Positions 12,055 to 24,253 of a stretch of 64,000 nucleotides of DNA are shown here, in pieces. The notes under the pieces are model-generated. The model was not told where the DNA came from, ran no database searches, and saw nothing but the letters and a program-made list of their open reading frames with translations. The DNA lies in NCBI GenBank assembly GCA_037178975.1, contig JASJZH010000004.1, positions 620,001 to 684,000 on the forward strand. Reading direction: 5' to 3'. The stretch is from Oscheius tipulae (lineage: Eukaryota; Nematoda; Chromadorea; Rhabditida; Rhabditidae). The position numbers and the translations under genes were made by a program. Every line of letters starts with the position of its first letter. Within the stretch, counting starts at the first letter, position 1.

Positions 12055-13440
12055 CTTTTTTTTTGGAGAGGTCTCTCTACGGGTGCATGACGAAAACTGA
12101 CATATCGAGACAGAAAACAATGTTCCTCTTTCTTTCCCTCACTTTATGGTTGTAATTTTTTTTTGTTTCAAAGTAAACAACTTTTATTGGTTCTAACGTC
12201 GTCCGCACAGTGCTGTACTAGATTTCAAGCCGCTTATGTGAACTTATAGAACACAAAATGTTCAAGAATATTCCGACATTTACAAAAGTTAGAGGCCTGC
12301 ACCCAAAGGAAGACTTTGTAAATAGGTGAATTATTACTGCCTAAATTTTACCCCTAAGTTTTCTATTTCCTTCCCCGTACATTTGAATTCCTGCCAGAAC
12401 GCAACACTGCGTAAAACATTTACTTGCACACGCCGGAATGTCTCCCTAGTTAGATTTCCAAGAAACCAATCGAAAAATCAACCGAACGGAACATTTTGAT
12501 GAGTTGGATCCCACTTTTATACAGATGTAGACACAAATTGACGAAAGTGGGGAAACTAAAACGGACAACTTTGACGTTTCACTTGTTCAATAAGAGTGAC
12601 TGCTGTTGTGTAAACCGCTCATGATCAGTCTTTCTCTTCATTTTCCGAGAAAACAACGTTAGTTCCACGCTTCTTATAAAAAACTCCAATGCTCTTGCAT
12701 GTTGCTACCTCTTCGATATTTCCCATTACCGATTACGAAAAAGCGCTATTTATTATTACTATGTTTCATCTTTCTTACTAAACTTCAAATTTCTATTGTC
12801 TATGCGTTCAGGAGTCTCAAGATCACTCGCCGTCTTCTATCAGTAGCCCCTCATTCGTCATAATTGTTTTCCCACCAAAACAATTGAGGGTTATCAGCTG
12901 CTTACAGTCCTCTCCAAAGGCCCCCCGTGACGGTGGTCAGTCTTTTGTCAGCCAATATTTTTGTGAGTTTTGCCAGGATTAGGCAGTCGAAGATATAAAT
13001 TTTGGTTTGCAAGTGGCCAGACTATCAGTTTTTCGGTCCTTTCAGCCCCTATTCCGATTTTGTGAAACAAAAATGACATTTTTCTGGTTCCACCCAGTTT
13101 CATGGTCAGAATATACGTTCTGATCAAATCTGGGCTGATCGCACCCGTATAGAATAAAATCGATATGGACGCTGAATGAACCCCTTGACCCAGTTACTTC
13201 TTTATATAAGATTTTGTGAAAGATGGACAACAAATTTTTGATTTCCCAGTTTTTTATTTTGTTTTATCTGTGTATTACATAGCCGTCACTACACAAGTTT
13301 ATAATCGACCGAGGCTCCGAAAAAAAGGAAACCGAAAACTCCTTACTTGTTATCTAGAAATTTTCGTTACCCTTCGCCGCCTTCTTGTTGTCTGTCTGCT
13401 CTTATCTGTCTCCTAGCCTCTCCGACCTCTTGTTCACAAA
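12055..13440. other. Bestrophin-P450 intergenic region
   Basis: 1.4 kb without a supportable exon. It is AT-rich and contains several GTTTCA motifs (12165, 12574, 12764, 13061 minus, 13097). Confidence 0.5.
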
Positions 13441-13450
13441 CAACTTTCAG
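13441..13450 (+). promoter_or_regulatory. Probable trans-splice acceptor of the P450 gene
   Basis: CAACTTTCAG ends 30 bases before the P450 ATG at 13481, with no coding exon upstream. This fits a spliced-leader acceptor or a non-coding first-intron end. Confidence 0.35.
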
Positions 13451-13480
13451 AATATTGGAAGTCGCAGAACCACATCAATA

Positions 13481-16400
13481 ATGAATCAGCAAGAGGAAGT
13501 AGAGCTAATTCTGGCCATCCTAGGCATCATAGTCGTCTACATTTTCGGGAAACTGTGGTGGAAGACGATGAATCTACCGCCAGGTATATTTTTGGTCTCA
13601 CAAGCTGCTCTAAGATTGTTAAAAATACAAAATTGAATACTTTATGTGAAGATTGGAAAAAAAAACTTTTTAGGCCCGTTCCCTCTGCCTCTAGCCGGCA
13701 ACTTTCCTGACCTCGGCTACAAAATGTGGCGTGGAAGAGCCATGGTCGAGATTCTTCGAGGTTGGCAGAAAAAGTATGGGAACGTCTTTACTCTATGGAT
13801 TGGTCCAATGCCTACTGTCAACTTGTGCTCTTTTGACACTGCCACGGAGGCTATGATCAAGAAAGGCATTCATTTTGTCGACAGACCAAAGCTGTTCCTT
13901 TTCGATGTCGTAAGAAGTTGGTTTCGTTTCATAGAGGGACAGAGACAGAGTTTAGTGGCTGGATCGAAATGACCAGATTTTTCCAGAAGGCAGAGGAATT
14001 CTGGTCTCTAACGGAGTACAGTGGACAGAACAGAGACGCTTCGCCCTCCACGCACTCAAAAACATGGGAATGGGGAAGAATCTCATGGAGGAGAGGATCC
14101 TGATGGAAATTGATTACAGGTAGACCTTCTGACAAAAAAAAAAGGGGAAGGGGAACGCGTTGCTTTTGTTCCGCTAGTGAAACAAAAAAGAATCGGTCAG
14201 CGATTTTTTATGTTTTTGATCATCTCTTTCTTCACTGCAAAATATGCTGAAGTAGTGGTATAACAAAAGGTTGAAATACAATTATGTTGATGTTCGTTCG
14301 AAGAGAAAAGTTGCGCTTTACAAAAGGCCTCGGCTCTACCGTTTTCCTCATATGCCTCAAGTTTAGTACAAAGACAAGGACTGCTTTTAGCTCTAAGTTG
14401 CGGGCGGATTTTTAAAACAAAAAAAAGAATATTGTTTGGCTTACTCCGATGCTCAAGTGTTTCAACCTACGTATAAGTTTGAAGGGAACTTTGAAGTTAC
14501 AATTTTCTCGTGGTTGGAAATAGCAAAACCAAAGGTTCATCAAACCTAAATCTGCTCATCTTGAAGTTTTAAAACGCTAACTCCATTTATCACAAACAAC
14601 CTCGATTGTGCATTGTCACAAAACGTTTCAACTGTAATATTACACCAAAAACTAATCTGAGGTTACAATGGTGTAAATGCTAGATGTTTCAACATTAATA
14701 TTTAACCAAAAACTGTTCTAAAGAGTTAATATAGTTATTTCTCTGTGACTGGACAAACGAAAAGAACAATGCATTTGGTTTTATCTCTCTACTACTAAAG
14801 TGCGTGTGGTGTCCGTCCATGCGTCACTACGAGAAAAACGCTAGCAACACATGTCGAGAATTAAGTCGACAAGTCAGCTTTTGGAAAAACTTGGGAACTT
14901 AGGCTATTGGAGAAGCAGCCTATTCTCAATGCTAAGTCAAGACTTGTACGTCGTAGACGGTTGGTGTACTAAATAAAAGCGTAGACTTCTAAGGGCAGGG
15001 GAAGCTGGTGCAAGTTTACTATGGAAAGTAGAGAGAGAGCAGTATCGTATGGTGGGAAAATTCTAGACATTTTGTTGGCGCCAAAAGCGGTTGTGGTAGG
15101 TTTGTGGCGGGAATACGAACATGAGTGATTATACAACACGGTAGTAGATTGCAAACCATTGACTCTCTTTCAGAAAACAGTACCTGACCTCCGAAATTGA
15201 CCGTCACGGTTGGGAGCTGCTCGTCAATCCCCGTGCTCTTTTCGAGCTGACCGTTGGCAATATCATCAACCGAATCCTGTTCTCCGAGCGATTCACCCAG
15301 GTACCCACATCCCCTCCCCCTTTTTTCCAGTAAACAGTCCATTTTGAGGAAAACGAGGAAGAGTTCTTCCGGCTCAAGTACAAAATTGACGAAAATATGG
15401 AAAAGGCCTCAATTTTTGACTTTTTCATCGACGAATGGAACGTGAAATATCCTCCCTTCAAGCAGAGACTGGAGAGAATGATGCCCTCTTCTATGGCTAT
15501 GCTGGATTTTGTGAAGGAGAGGATAAGAGAAAGGTGAGGGGGGAAAGAACAGAGGCTATAGTCTGTTCAAATGGAAGACCGCTTACAGTTTGGCTGTAAA
15601 ACGTCAGAGAGGAGGGAGGTTGGCAAACTCTCATACTTGAGCTTGAGGTAGCAGCAAGAAGTCTTCTTAAAGATTGCCCAGGACCATGAGGGGAAATGAT
15701 TTGGAGTTTTGTTTCACTGAATGCGTGAAGGGAGCCATCGAGCCCTTCTTCAATCCATTGTCTTTTGCCCGCGGGCGTTTCAATTTTGCTCCATTTTTTT
15801 GTGAGCAGACTATAGTGCAAGCAAATTATCGATCTCCAAGCGACAGGCTGAATTCAATCTGCGTCTTTTTGAAACAAAAATATGAGCGAAAACTAATGTA
15901 TGGCAAAAAACCTTTAGAAGGCTGTTTTCAACATTAGCGCGTACTTCTTGTGTTTCATCGAAATACTATAAGGAAGAGGTTGACAGCTTCAATATTCCGT
16001 CTATGGTCAAAAATTAATTTGCTCTCAAGCATGTAGTACGCCTCTATAAGTTATGACAGTTTTCCGGATGCAATCTATTCCTTGTTTCAACCAATTGAAG
16101 AAAAAAACGTTTGTGATCCACGAATCCTATATAACCTAAGAATTGTAGCAAGTAGTCACTCAGCTCGATACACCGTTTGAAATGAATACTCTTCCTGTTT
16201 CCCATCCAGAGCAATCACAGAAATGTTTCAGGAAGGCCGAGATAGCTCTCGGGAAGCATCTTCTCAAAGGCGAGGACTTTGTCGACGCTTTCCTACTCCA
16301 AATGGAGCATCCGGACGCGGACAAGGAGATTTTCAAGTACGTTTCAGTTTTGTCATTGAAATGCTTCACTCTAGCGAGGAGGCCCTGGCTATCAACTTGA

Positions 16401-18836
16401 TGGATCTCTGGTTCGCTGGACAGGAAACTACGACGACGGTTCTTTATTGGGCGTTTGCACTGCTTCTTCTTCATGAAGATGTTAGTTTTTCGGCCTCGAG
16501 GGATAGTGGACCCCCTCCCCCCATTTATAGCGGGAGCAGCGCTGGCTTTGATCATGTACGAGCAGTAAAAAATTTGGTAGTAGTTAAACAGGCGCCCCGG
16601 TTCGATTTTACGCGAAATTGCGTACGACGTACGCAAAACTACGGCTTAGTGCGAAAATTTTTCGTTTTTCGTCGTTTACCCATTTCTCGACTTTTTCTTA
16701 CATTTTCTGTCTGTTTATAGTGTTGTTCGACTTCTTTCAACGTACCGCACCTTGGAATCAACAAAAAGCTATCATTTGATGAAAATATTGCCTAAAAAAA
16801 GGGAAATTTCTAATAAAACTTCGGTGCGGTACGTTGAAAGAAGTCGAACAACTATAAACAGACAGAAAATGTAAGAAAAAAGTCGAGAAATGGGTAAAAC
16901 GAAAAAAAAAGTTAATTCGCGCCAAGCCGTAGTTTTGCGTACGTCGTACGCAATTTCGCGTAAAATCGAACCGGGGCGCCTGTTTAACTACTACCAAAAA
17001 TTTTTATCGCTCTATTAGATGCCTTTGATTTCGTGGCAATCTTATATGTATTTGATGAAATATTCGAGGAATAGTTCACATGTTTTAGGTTCTACATAAA
17101 GTACAAGAGGAGCTTGATGAGGTCACAGGCAAAGACAGAACCCAGCACTTGACTATGGCGGATAGACTACGGACTCCGTATTTCAATGCTACGGTTACGG
17201 TAAATGTTTTGCAGTATTATCATTTCTTCTTCTCTTGGCAGAAACCGTTTATTTTTCGGCTGTATGTATAGCTTGAAACATTTTTATCTTAAAGAGAGAA
17301 AGATTGTTCAGGAACAGCCATTTTATTCTGGTAGTTTGAGATGAAGCAAGGATAAAACTAACTTTGGATTGGGTTGAATACAATATACTAATAACTATTT
17401 CCAGGAAATCCTCCGAGTCGCCTGTATTTTTCCCCTCAACCTATGGAGAACAGCCGCTGATGATGTTCAGGTTGCTGGCTACAATATCAAGAAAGGAACG
17501 GCCGTCACAGCTCAGCTGTCCCTCATCATGACCGATCCGAAATTCTTCAAGCAGGCCGATAAGGTATGCGTTTGTTAGTAGTTTTTGGAGTGGAACCCGA
17601 CAGTCTTCTGCTGGTATTTTATGGACAGCCTGCATGTCGAAAAGACACGCACGTTCTGAATTGACCATTCAGACAAAGCTTGAAACATTCAAAGAGCTCG
17701 GCAGTATTGGAGTCGGTTTTGAGAAAACATGCTAGATTTGTCGAGATAACGCAGTACTGCCCAAGGATCCAATTAAAAAAATCATCCTCTTAACTATGTG
17801 TACAGTACGTGATAACATGGAATGAAGTAGGTACCAAGCTGAATTCAACTTACTGTAAATTGGAAAGTCCAATCTCGCGGAGTTCTTACGCATTACTTGG
17901 AACATAGAAGGCTACAAAGTCGGGAAACGAGAGAATCGAATCCTAGTAGAATCAAGAAGGAAAACTTCTGGTTTCACGCTGAAGTAAAACATAACCCTTA
18001 GTACGCAGACGTGTTCATTTGCTGTCTGGATTCTTATCCTCTCTACTACAACACGAACATTTGCACGTAATCTATGGGTTCACAACAGTCCGAAATTATA
18101 CTTCTGTTCCCACAAAACAACCTTCATTTTATGCTCAGCCGTTCTCTGACTTGGTAGCAACTATGGGAAAAGAGTGACCAAAATATATTTCACCATTTGG
18201 TTATAACCAAAATTCGCTAGCACAGCGATTTCATCTTGAGAGGGACATCGAGAAATAGTTTTGTCTGTGGGTTGTTTGAAAAGGCTTGTCCTCCTGTGAA
18301 CTACCGAAACTAAAGAAAGTTCGATAGGCAAAGATGCTCAAAACGATCCGAGGTATGTCGCGCCTAGGATTTTTTTGGGTAGCTTTGCCTCCCTTGTACT
18401 TTTTTGTGACTTTCTACTGCCTGGACGCTGAATCACAAGAAAATTCGGATTTGAAATTGGGTTTCATGAAACTGTAAAAGGACATAATTCTCCAACAGTA
18501 TTGCTACAGAATGTTCAAAATACCCATACTCGCATTTCCAGTTCATCCCGGAACGTTTCCTCGGCGAAGACGGCAGAAAACTCGAGGCTATGACTGTGGC
18601 TTTCGGCATGGGAAAACGTCAGTGTCTGGGCGAGTCTCTGGCCCGGGCTGAGATATACTTGGTATCTACTTTTTTGTTTCAAAAATAGTGCAGGTTTCAA
18701 GATTCTCGGAAATCTACTGCTCTCCTACGATATTGCTAAAGATCCAGAGAATCCGCCCTCGATGAAGGCTGGTAGAGAAATTGGCGGGTTCAGACGGGCT
18801 CAGTCATACAATATTGTCATTCGGAGGAGAAAGTAG
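13481..18836 (+). CDS. Microsomal cytochrome P450 (CYP2-clan type)
   Basis: Eleven exons: 13481-13583, 13674-13916, 13987-14119, 15174-15300, 15349-15533, 16232-16336, 16375-16480, 17089-17199, 17405-17563, 18542-18661 and 18702-18836. They join in frame to 508 aa, the normal P450 length. A heme-thiolate monooxygenase anchored in the ER. An N-terminal membrane helix (LILAILGIIVVYIFGKLWW) is followed by the Pro-rich hinge PPGPFPLPLAGN, the C-helix WTEQRRF, the I-helix oxygen-activation motif AGQETT, the K-helix EILR, the PERF region, and the heme loop FGMGKRQCLGE with the Cys ligand. Two acceptors are unusual: TTTTGAG before exon 5 and TTTCAAG before exon 11. They are the only choices that keep frame and homology. 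The donor of exon 2 (GTTGGT) was chosen for the same reason. Long introns carry GTTTCA motifs and a foldback MITE. Substrate unknown. Confidence 0.93.
16568..17004. mobile_element. Foldback MITE with ~180-bp inverted arms (P450 intron 7)
   Basis: The left arm starts at 16568 (AAAAATTTGGTAGTAG) and runs through GCGCCCCGGTTCGATTTTAC and TTGCGTACGACGTACGC to about 16751. The right arm (about 16820-17004) is its reverse complement with a few changes. TA flanks both ends (16566-16567, 17005-17006), which fits a Tc1/mariner-type target-site duplication. It has no coding capacity and sits wholly inside an intron. Confidence 0.85.
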
Positions 18837-19483
18837 TTTGCATTACGAAGAGCATCTCAATTGCGAGTCAAAAGCTGCAGTACATGTATAATATGATGGT
18901 GAAGCACAATGAATTTTCACTCTTTGACTTTTTTGACGAACAGTGAAACGGAGTGACAGAGAAACAGAAAGACAGACAGGGAGACAGAGGGATTGATGAA
19001 AAGGAGACAGGGAGACAGAGAGAAAGAGAGACAGGAGACACCAACACAGAGAGGCAGAGAGACAGAAAGAGAGAGATACAGAGGAACCGAGAGGAAGGGA
19101 GAAAGGGACCACTCTCATTCCCAATAGAAGAAACCTAAACAGTACGGGAAAATAGATGACCGATAAAGCCGTCGGCAGACAGCGAAGCCGGCTGGTAGGT
19201 TAGTTACAGAGCATTTGTAAGTTAGCAAATGTTATTAATCCGCGAAAGAGCACGTGATGTGAGGAAAAAGTCAGACAAATGTTTGTGTCAGAACGCTCAA
19301 CTGCATTTCCCGAGCTCTTGTAATTGCTTTGTAACCTGTCATTTCAGCTGCAGAGATAACTGAAGAACTTGGTCGATCACGCTGTGACGTAATGGGAGAA
19401 GGTTCTTGCAACTTTGGAGGGGCTCGAACATTGATAAAAAGCTTAAAAAACTTCAAGTAATAAAAGCAACAAACAAAACGAAT
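18837..19483. other. P450-chemoreceptor convergent gap
   Basis: No exon seen. It holds the GAGACAG tract and a segment at about 19168-19240 (GCGAAGCCGGCTGGTA) that recurs near 54437, a short dispersed repeat. Confidence 0.5.
18948..19088 (+). repeat. (GAGACA)n-type tract
   Basis: About 140 bp of GACAGAGAGACAG units with small variations, downstream of the P450 stop codon. One of the longest such tracts in the window. Confidence 0.85.
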
Positions 19484-20623
19484 TCAATTGGCAGAAATTT
19501 GCGTTGAATTTCTTTTAACTCCGCCAACATGTTGCCATAAACTTCTCCGTAGAACTGTACTGCACAAGACCAAAGCATAAGGAGAGGAAAACTGCCAAAC
19601 ATCCATTATGTACGGCTGAAAGATGTTGCTGTTCAAGTTAAACCAGCTGCCTGGTACATTTTTGAAATAGACCTGTAATTAAGAACAGTCAATGCATTAA
19701 ACAATCATCCTACCGCATAACAAAACGAAAAGAAAACGACCAGAAAGTTAAATGAGGAATGAGCAAAAAGCTTGATTTCAATCGACCGATTTTTGAAGGT
19801 ATGCTCTTTGTACAGAGCGTGAATTGTATCCAGACTCAAGAGGATCACACATGCGCAGGATATTCCCGAGCTTATTGATATCGTTCCAGATCTAGCAAGG
19901 TCACTCTGTAAACAAAACAGGATAGATGAAGTACGCGTTCCAACTAACTTCATTGCTCGTGTAGAAGTAAAGATCCAACTGCGGGAACCATTTGATGTAG
20001 GACTGGTTCAACCACGCAGGAATGGCTAGCAGAGCGGGTAAAAAAATAATTGCGAGACATGTGGGAAGCAGGATCTTTTTCCAAATCTGAAAGGAGGCTT
20101 ACATAGTTTCAAATTCATTGGTTCAGATTCTCCCGACATAAAAAAGTTCTGTAGTACCCAATTTGTTTTTGAAAAAGGCAATATCTTTCCAACCAATACA
20201 TTTCAGAGCCTACCATTTTATGGCTCATATAGTAAGCTACTGCGGTATATCGGTTGAGGGCCATGGCTACTTCCATTTCCGAGGGTTCCAGAACAGCAAA
20301 GCGTTAGAGATATCTCAGTTCCGACAATCCAGTATAGTTCTGGCTGAAGAAGTTAGAAAAGGTGCAATCCTTGCAGACCAGCTGCGGAAAACGCAAAATG
20401 GGCCATGAGATCATATACGAGAACATATTCTGTGGATGTTTGATTTCAGAGAAATTGAAATTCTTACTATTATTGAGGAGAAAATGAAAAGTTTGTAGTA
20501 GGAATGATTGAATAGTCTCCAGTTCTTATACATGGCCGTCCAGATGGAGACGTAGAGAAGAATAGAAATGAAGCAGAACGCTGTTGATATGAAGAATCCG
20601 ACAGAAAATTTCAACAAAACCAT
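19484..20623 (-). pseudogene. Serpentine chemoreceptor with one in-frame stop
   Basis: Five exons on the minus strand: 20623-20468, 20429-20214, 20086-19949, 19905-19714 and 19672-19484. All are in phase 0 and would give 296 residues, the usual size of nematode 7TM chemoreceptors of the srv/srg kind. Seen: several hydrophobic helices, EVAMALNRYTAVAYY after TM3 (the loop typical of these receptors), PALLAIPAWLNQSY, and FNFLVVFFSFCYA near TM6. Exon 2 carries a TAA in frame (20306-20304) in the middle of otherwise continuous homology. No splice choice I tried removes it. This is either a recent pseudogene, a null allele or a base error. All introns are short with GT-AG ends. Confidence 0.75.
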
Positions 20624-20981
20624 TTTTTGTCAGTAACAGGAAGCCTAGGCTTTTAAATGAAGTAGAAAGTTAATTTTATCAAAGGAAATTAGATTGACAG
20701 CTGAACGAGTACACCTGCAGTCGCACCGTTTCCTTCCTTATTACATTAGTTCATTCGATAGCTGGTCACTGGTGTCACATAGCCGGTATTCCTATGTTTT
20801 TTTATTCTCGTTATCCTACCTAAAACAACTACAACCGTTTTCGTCCCCTCTCGTTTGACTGGGATTTGTTTTGAATACGGTACCAGAGAAAGGGTGAGGG
20901 GCTGAGGCGGTCTGAAAGTGAGACAGAGTGACGCCGACAGAGACAGGGACAGTTTCTCACCTTTTCATGACAAGAGACCTT

Positions 20982-22580
20982 CTAATAGTATCTCTCTTCA
21001 GCCTTGACCAGTTCAAATGGAATCTTCCACGAGGTTCCGGCAATGTCAGTGTATTTCATCTGACAAAAACTAAGCAATCTTTCTAGCTCCTTTGACGAGA
21101 CTTCGAGCTGAAAACAAAACTTTTTGGAAGGTTCCAAAGCTGTCACTGATCTTTCCAAAGAACTCGTCCTTCTATTCGCATACACTCTTCATTTCTTTCG
21201 AAAACGGTAGCTGCGGAAGAATCTTTGCGAATGTCTCTCCCGTACCGAGCTTGCATTTTTGGAAGTGGTACCGCATTCCTGTGTCTTGAAGGTATAGACC
21301 CCTCCGAGCTGGAATTTTGACCACATTTCAGAGTAAGGGGACTAGGCTTACAACAGGATCTCTGGCTCTGTCTCTCTTGGTCTGAACGACAGTAGGCTAG
21401 TATTTATAAAGAACCATGGGCAGGGCTCCGGTGGATCGGCTCCAGAGGAAGAGCCGACGTCCGTCTGGAAAGAGATTATTGGCTCTCACTCGCAATAGAT
21501 CGGTTTCATTGAAACCATATATATCGGCCTTAGAATTATTTTTGCTTTCTGACCCTCCCTGGGACCAATTACCAACCTTTCCACTGATGTTCCCTGAACA
21601 CAAATCCTATATGCCTCTGATTTTCTGTCTTCTTTGTCACATTGTGGATGACGTCCGCGGCGAAGGTCTCTCTCACCCATGACTGAAAAGGGGTGTCTCT
21701 GTCTCTCTAGTCTTCTCTATTATTCTCTGTATCTCCATGTCTCTCTGTCTCTGTCCCTATGTACCCTCTGTCTCTCTAACACTTTGGCCCTCTTTCTCTC
21801 TGTCACTTACCGGAACCGCTGCAACTTGCACATTTAGAGGAGCCTTTCCATGAAGTTCGACAATTTCCTTCTTCAAAGAGAGCTCTCCATACATGCTCAC
21901 CTCGACAGAAACCGCGACAGTACATGTGTAGAAGGGAGTCTTCAAGTTTCTTGGAGAGAAAGATTTTGGAGGGATCGGTGACGCGCTAAAGATTGTGTCA
22001 TTTTCGCATGTTACCGTAACTAACCTCAACTTCCTGACTCCACAGCTCTGCCTCCTCCGTGTGAAAGTGTCTCTTGTGACTCGGGTCGACGAAGGGATAG
22101 TGACGGAACTCTCTTCTAGTCACATTGACTTCAATCTGAAACTTATTTTGTTTCAACACATTCATATAGTTTTGGCATAAGACTGCATTCAATAGCTTCT
22201 TCTGCATTGTTATGTTACTAAAAAGTTCATTTTTTGTTTCATGAATATCAGTAATAGCCTCCTTTCGTTCTAAGCACTTGTTCTTTGTACCAGCTACTCA
22301 AACAACAATAAACTGACCAGCAGTCTCTCCTCTACGATTTTGCTCCTCCATTTGCCCGCCAGACTCTCTTCCAGGCGCAGTGAATGGACTTGACGCTGAA
22401 AACAGACAAGCTTTTGTGCATGTCTTACCTTATCTTTCTAAGGCTAAAAGTGACCCAGTCACCTTTCTTGAACTTTTTAGGTACTACAGTTGTTTCAAGG
22501 AGGCTGTCCTTGTACAAAATGTAGACCTTACTGTCCTTGACAGCCAGAACTAGTCCGAAAGAAACGGTCCTGCTGGGCAT
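20982..22580 (-). CDS. Unrecognised protein, multi-exon
   Basis: I do not recognise this family. Coding-like segments on the minus strand: a first exon from ATG 22580 (MPSRTVSFGLVLAV, with KKFKKGDWVTFSL) to a GTAAGAC donor at about 22430, a segment at about 22393-22316 (RQVHSLRLEESLAGKWRSK), one from about 22200 through REFRHYPFVDPSHKRHF to about 22050, PPKSFSPRNLKTPFYTCTVA at about 22000-21902, a short ELHGKAPLNVQVAAVP exon, SWVRETFAADVIHNV near 21680, RYHFQKCKLGTGETFAKILP near 21280, and a last exon ending FELVKAEERYY-stop at 20982. The later exons join in phase, but two junctions (first to second exon, and the middle one near 22000) do not keep frame with any obvious splice site. It may be decaying, or my boundaries are wrong there. 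Confidence 0.45.
21688..21803 (-). repeat. (TCTCTGTC)n-type tract
   Basis: C/T-rich TCTCTGTCTCTCTG units, the complement of the GAGACA tracts elsewhere. It lies within an intron of the minus-strand gene. Confidence 0.75.
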
Positions 22581-24253
22581 TGTTTTTCCTGGAAATTGGA
22601 AAAAAAAATCGCCAGAAAACAGGGCCAATTGGTTCAAAGCGATGACGGATTCATCCAAAAGCAGCTTGTTTTTCAGAAAGACGCTTTTCTTGTAAGTTTT
22701 TCAGGTAGTGAATTCAAACTTCAATTAACGGTTGGTTGATCAGCGGCCAACCGTTACTTGAAGTTTGATTGTTAGATAGTGGTTCAGCGGATACTGTGCG
22801 CATTGTTAGGAGGAGATGAACATCGGTACACCATCTTGAACATCATCTAGTTACGCTATGCTATGCCGATCTTATGTTCAAAAGGGGTACTATGTTTTCT
22901 TCGTTAGTTCGTCCTCCCCGAAAATGTGCCCTATTGGTGCACGCCCGGTCAAAACTGTAACGGGCCCGGCGGTGGCCAACCCTACATGCAGTTATTGAAA
23001 TCACACAGTTGCAGTACAGTCTTATCAGAGATCGGCCTATCAGAATCCGAACTTCTCTCTTCCTTAATGGTCTTCTTGAAACACGAATGCTCGAATAATA
23101 CGATTAGACGGTCGTCAATTGAACAGGAAAAACTATAGCAGCTGCCTATCGACCGCTTCAACAATCATCGGCAGCGGCCACGTTCACGTTTTTGTTCATT
23201 CGCAATCAGTTCCTTTCAAGACAGCTTAGTTTCTGAGACTACCTCTCAGGAGTACTTTTTATTGTTTCATGTACAGTTGATAACTGTAAATAAAGACAGA
23301 CTTGTTGTTTGATCGATCGAGCCTTTCCTACGGAGTTTAGAGTAGAAGATTCCCGAAAACAGTCATATTCTAGCACCCCAAGTTGTCCGAAACCAATTTT
23401 TTGCACCTTCAACAAAGACGAGTTTTGATTTCTTCTAGTAGCTTTATCTTTCCTCCCCTCTTCTTTTCAAACTGAAACCCGGAATTTTCATATTAGAAAC
23501 TTCAAGCCAGGTTACTGCTACTGACGAGATAAGACTTATCGATCTAAAAAAAGTCTTTGAGAATACCAACTCCCGGTGCCGAAAACGAAGGTAGCCTTTT
23601 CGAGACAAACTATAGAACACTTTTCTGGCCTTTATTTTCTTTTGTGATCTCATTGAACCCTAAAATTTTGCTACTCACGATTCAGGAAGGAAGTTAGTAA
23701 AGTGTATGCCAAAGAAAGACGACAAGAAAAGCTTGCAGGCCATATTCTCTGTTATTCTCCTCGAAATACAAACTTTTCCTATCATTTACGATTACGACAA
23801 ATCGGTCAAGTCTATTGTTCAATACCTGACTCACGTAGGGCAACAAATTTTTCATCAGTTTGCCTATGTCAGTGAGAGGACCAGAGCAAACATTGTTACA
23901 CCATCTGATTTGAGAAAGCAGCTGTTTTCTGGCTGTCCTTCCCCTTTGCTCTTATTTTGTTTCTTGCAATTCATAACTGGAAATCAATGACAAAAACAAT
24001 TCGAGGGTTTTATAGTCTGCTTACAGTAAAAAATCTCCCCATTCTTTGTCCTCCTTCCCATTTTTTTCTGTACTGCAGTGTAAGAGATTGAGGCTTAGTA
24101 AGTGCCAATCTTTCGCTCCCTGAAATATGGCGATCTTGTCTATGAATATCCAAGAAAACGTGAAAGGGAATGTTGCGCTACTACCGCTCTCTTGAAAACT
24201 TCTTTTTCTTCTCAAAGTTGCTTGAAACATAACCCTGAAACACAATATGTATA
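22581..24253. other. Gene-free stretch before the foldback element
   Basis: No supportable gene. It contains a near-perfect hairpin (22714-22768), a short GC-rich patch at about 22915-22985 with only brief open frames, and several GTTTCA motifs. Confidence 0.4.
22714..22768. repeat. Near-perfect 22-bp hairpin
   Basis: The left arm 22714-22735 (TCAAACTTCAATTAACGGTT, ending GG) pairs with 22747-22768 with one mismatch in 22, across an 11-base loop. The arm length is that of a miRNA-type precursor, but it is equally compatible with a tiny foldback repeat. Confidence 0.6.

Noticed and set aside
16223-16720. 165-codon plus-strand open frame (and the minus-strand one at 16160-16636)
   Set aside because: Out-of-frame shadow of P450 exons 6-7 running into the foldback MITE arm.
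19168-19200. GC-rich CCGTCGGCAGACAGCGAAGCCGGCTGG as a possible structured RNA
   Set aside because: The similar piece near 54437 shows that it is a dispersed repeat fragment. No convincing fold could be drawn.
22923-22997. Short GC-rich ORF (MCPIGARPVKTVTGP..) and an overlapping frame with WCTPGQNCNGPGGG
   Set aside because: Two competing short frames, with no signal peptide or splice support. It could be a remnant but nothing favours it.
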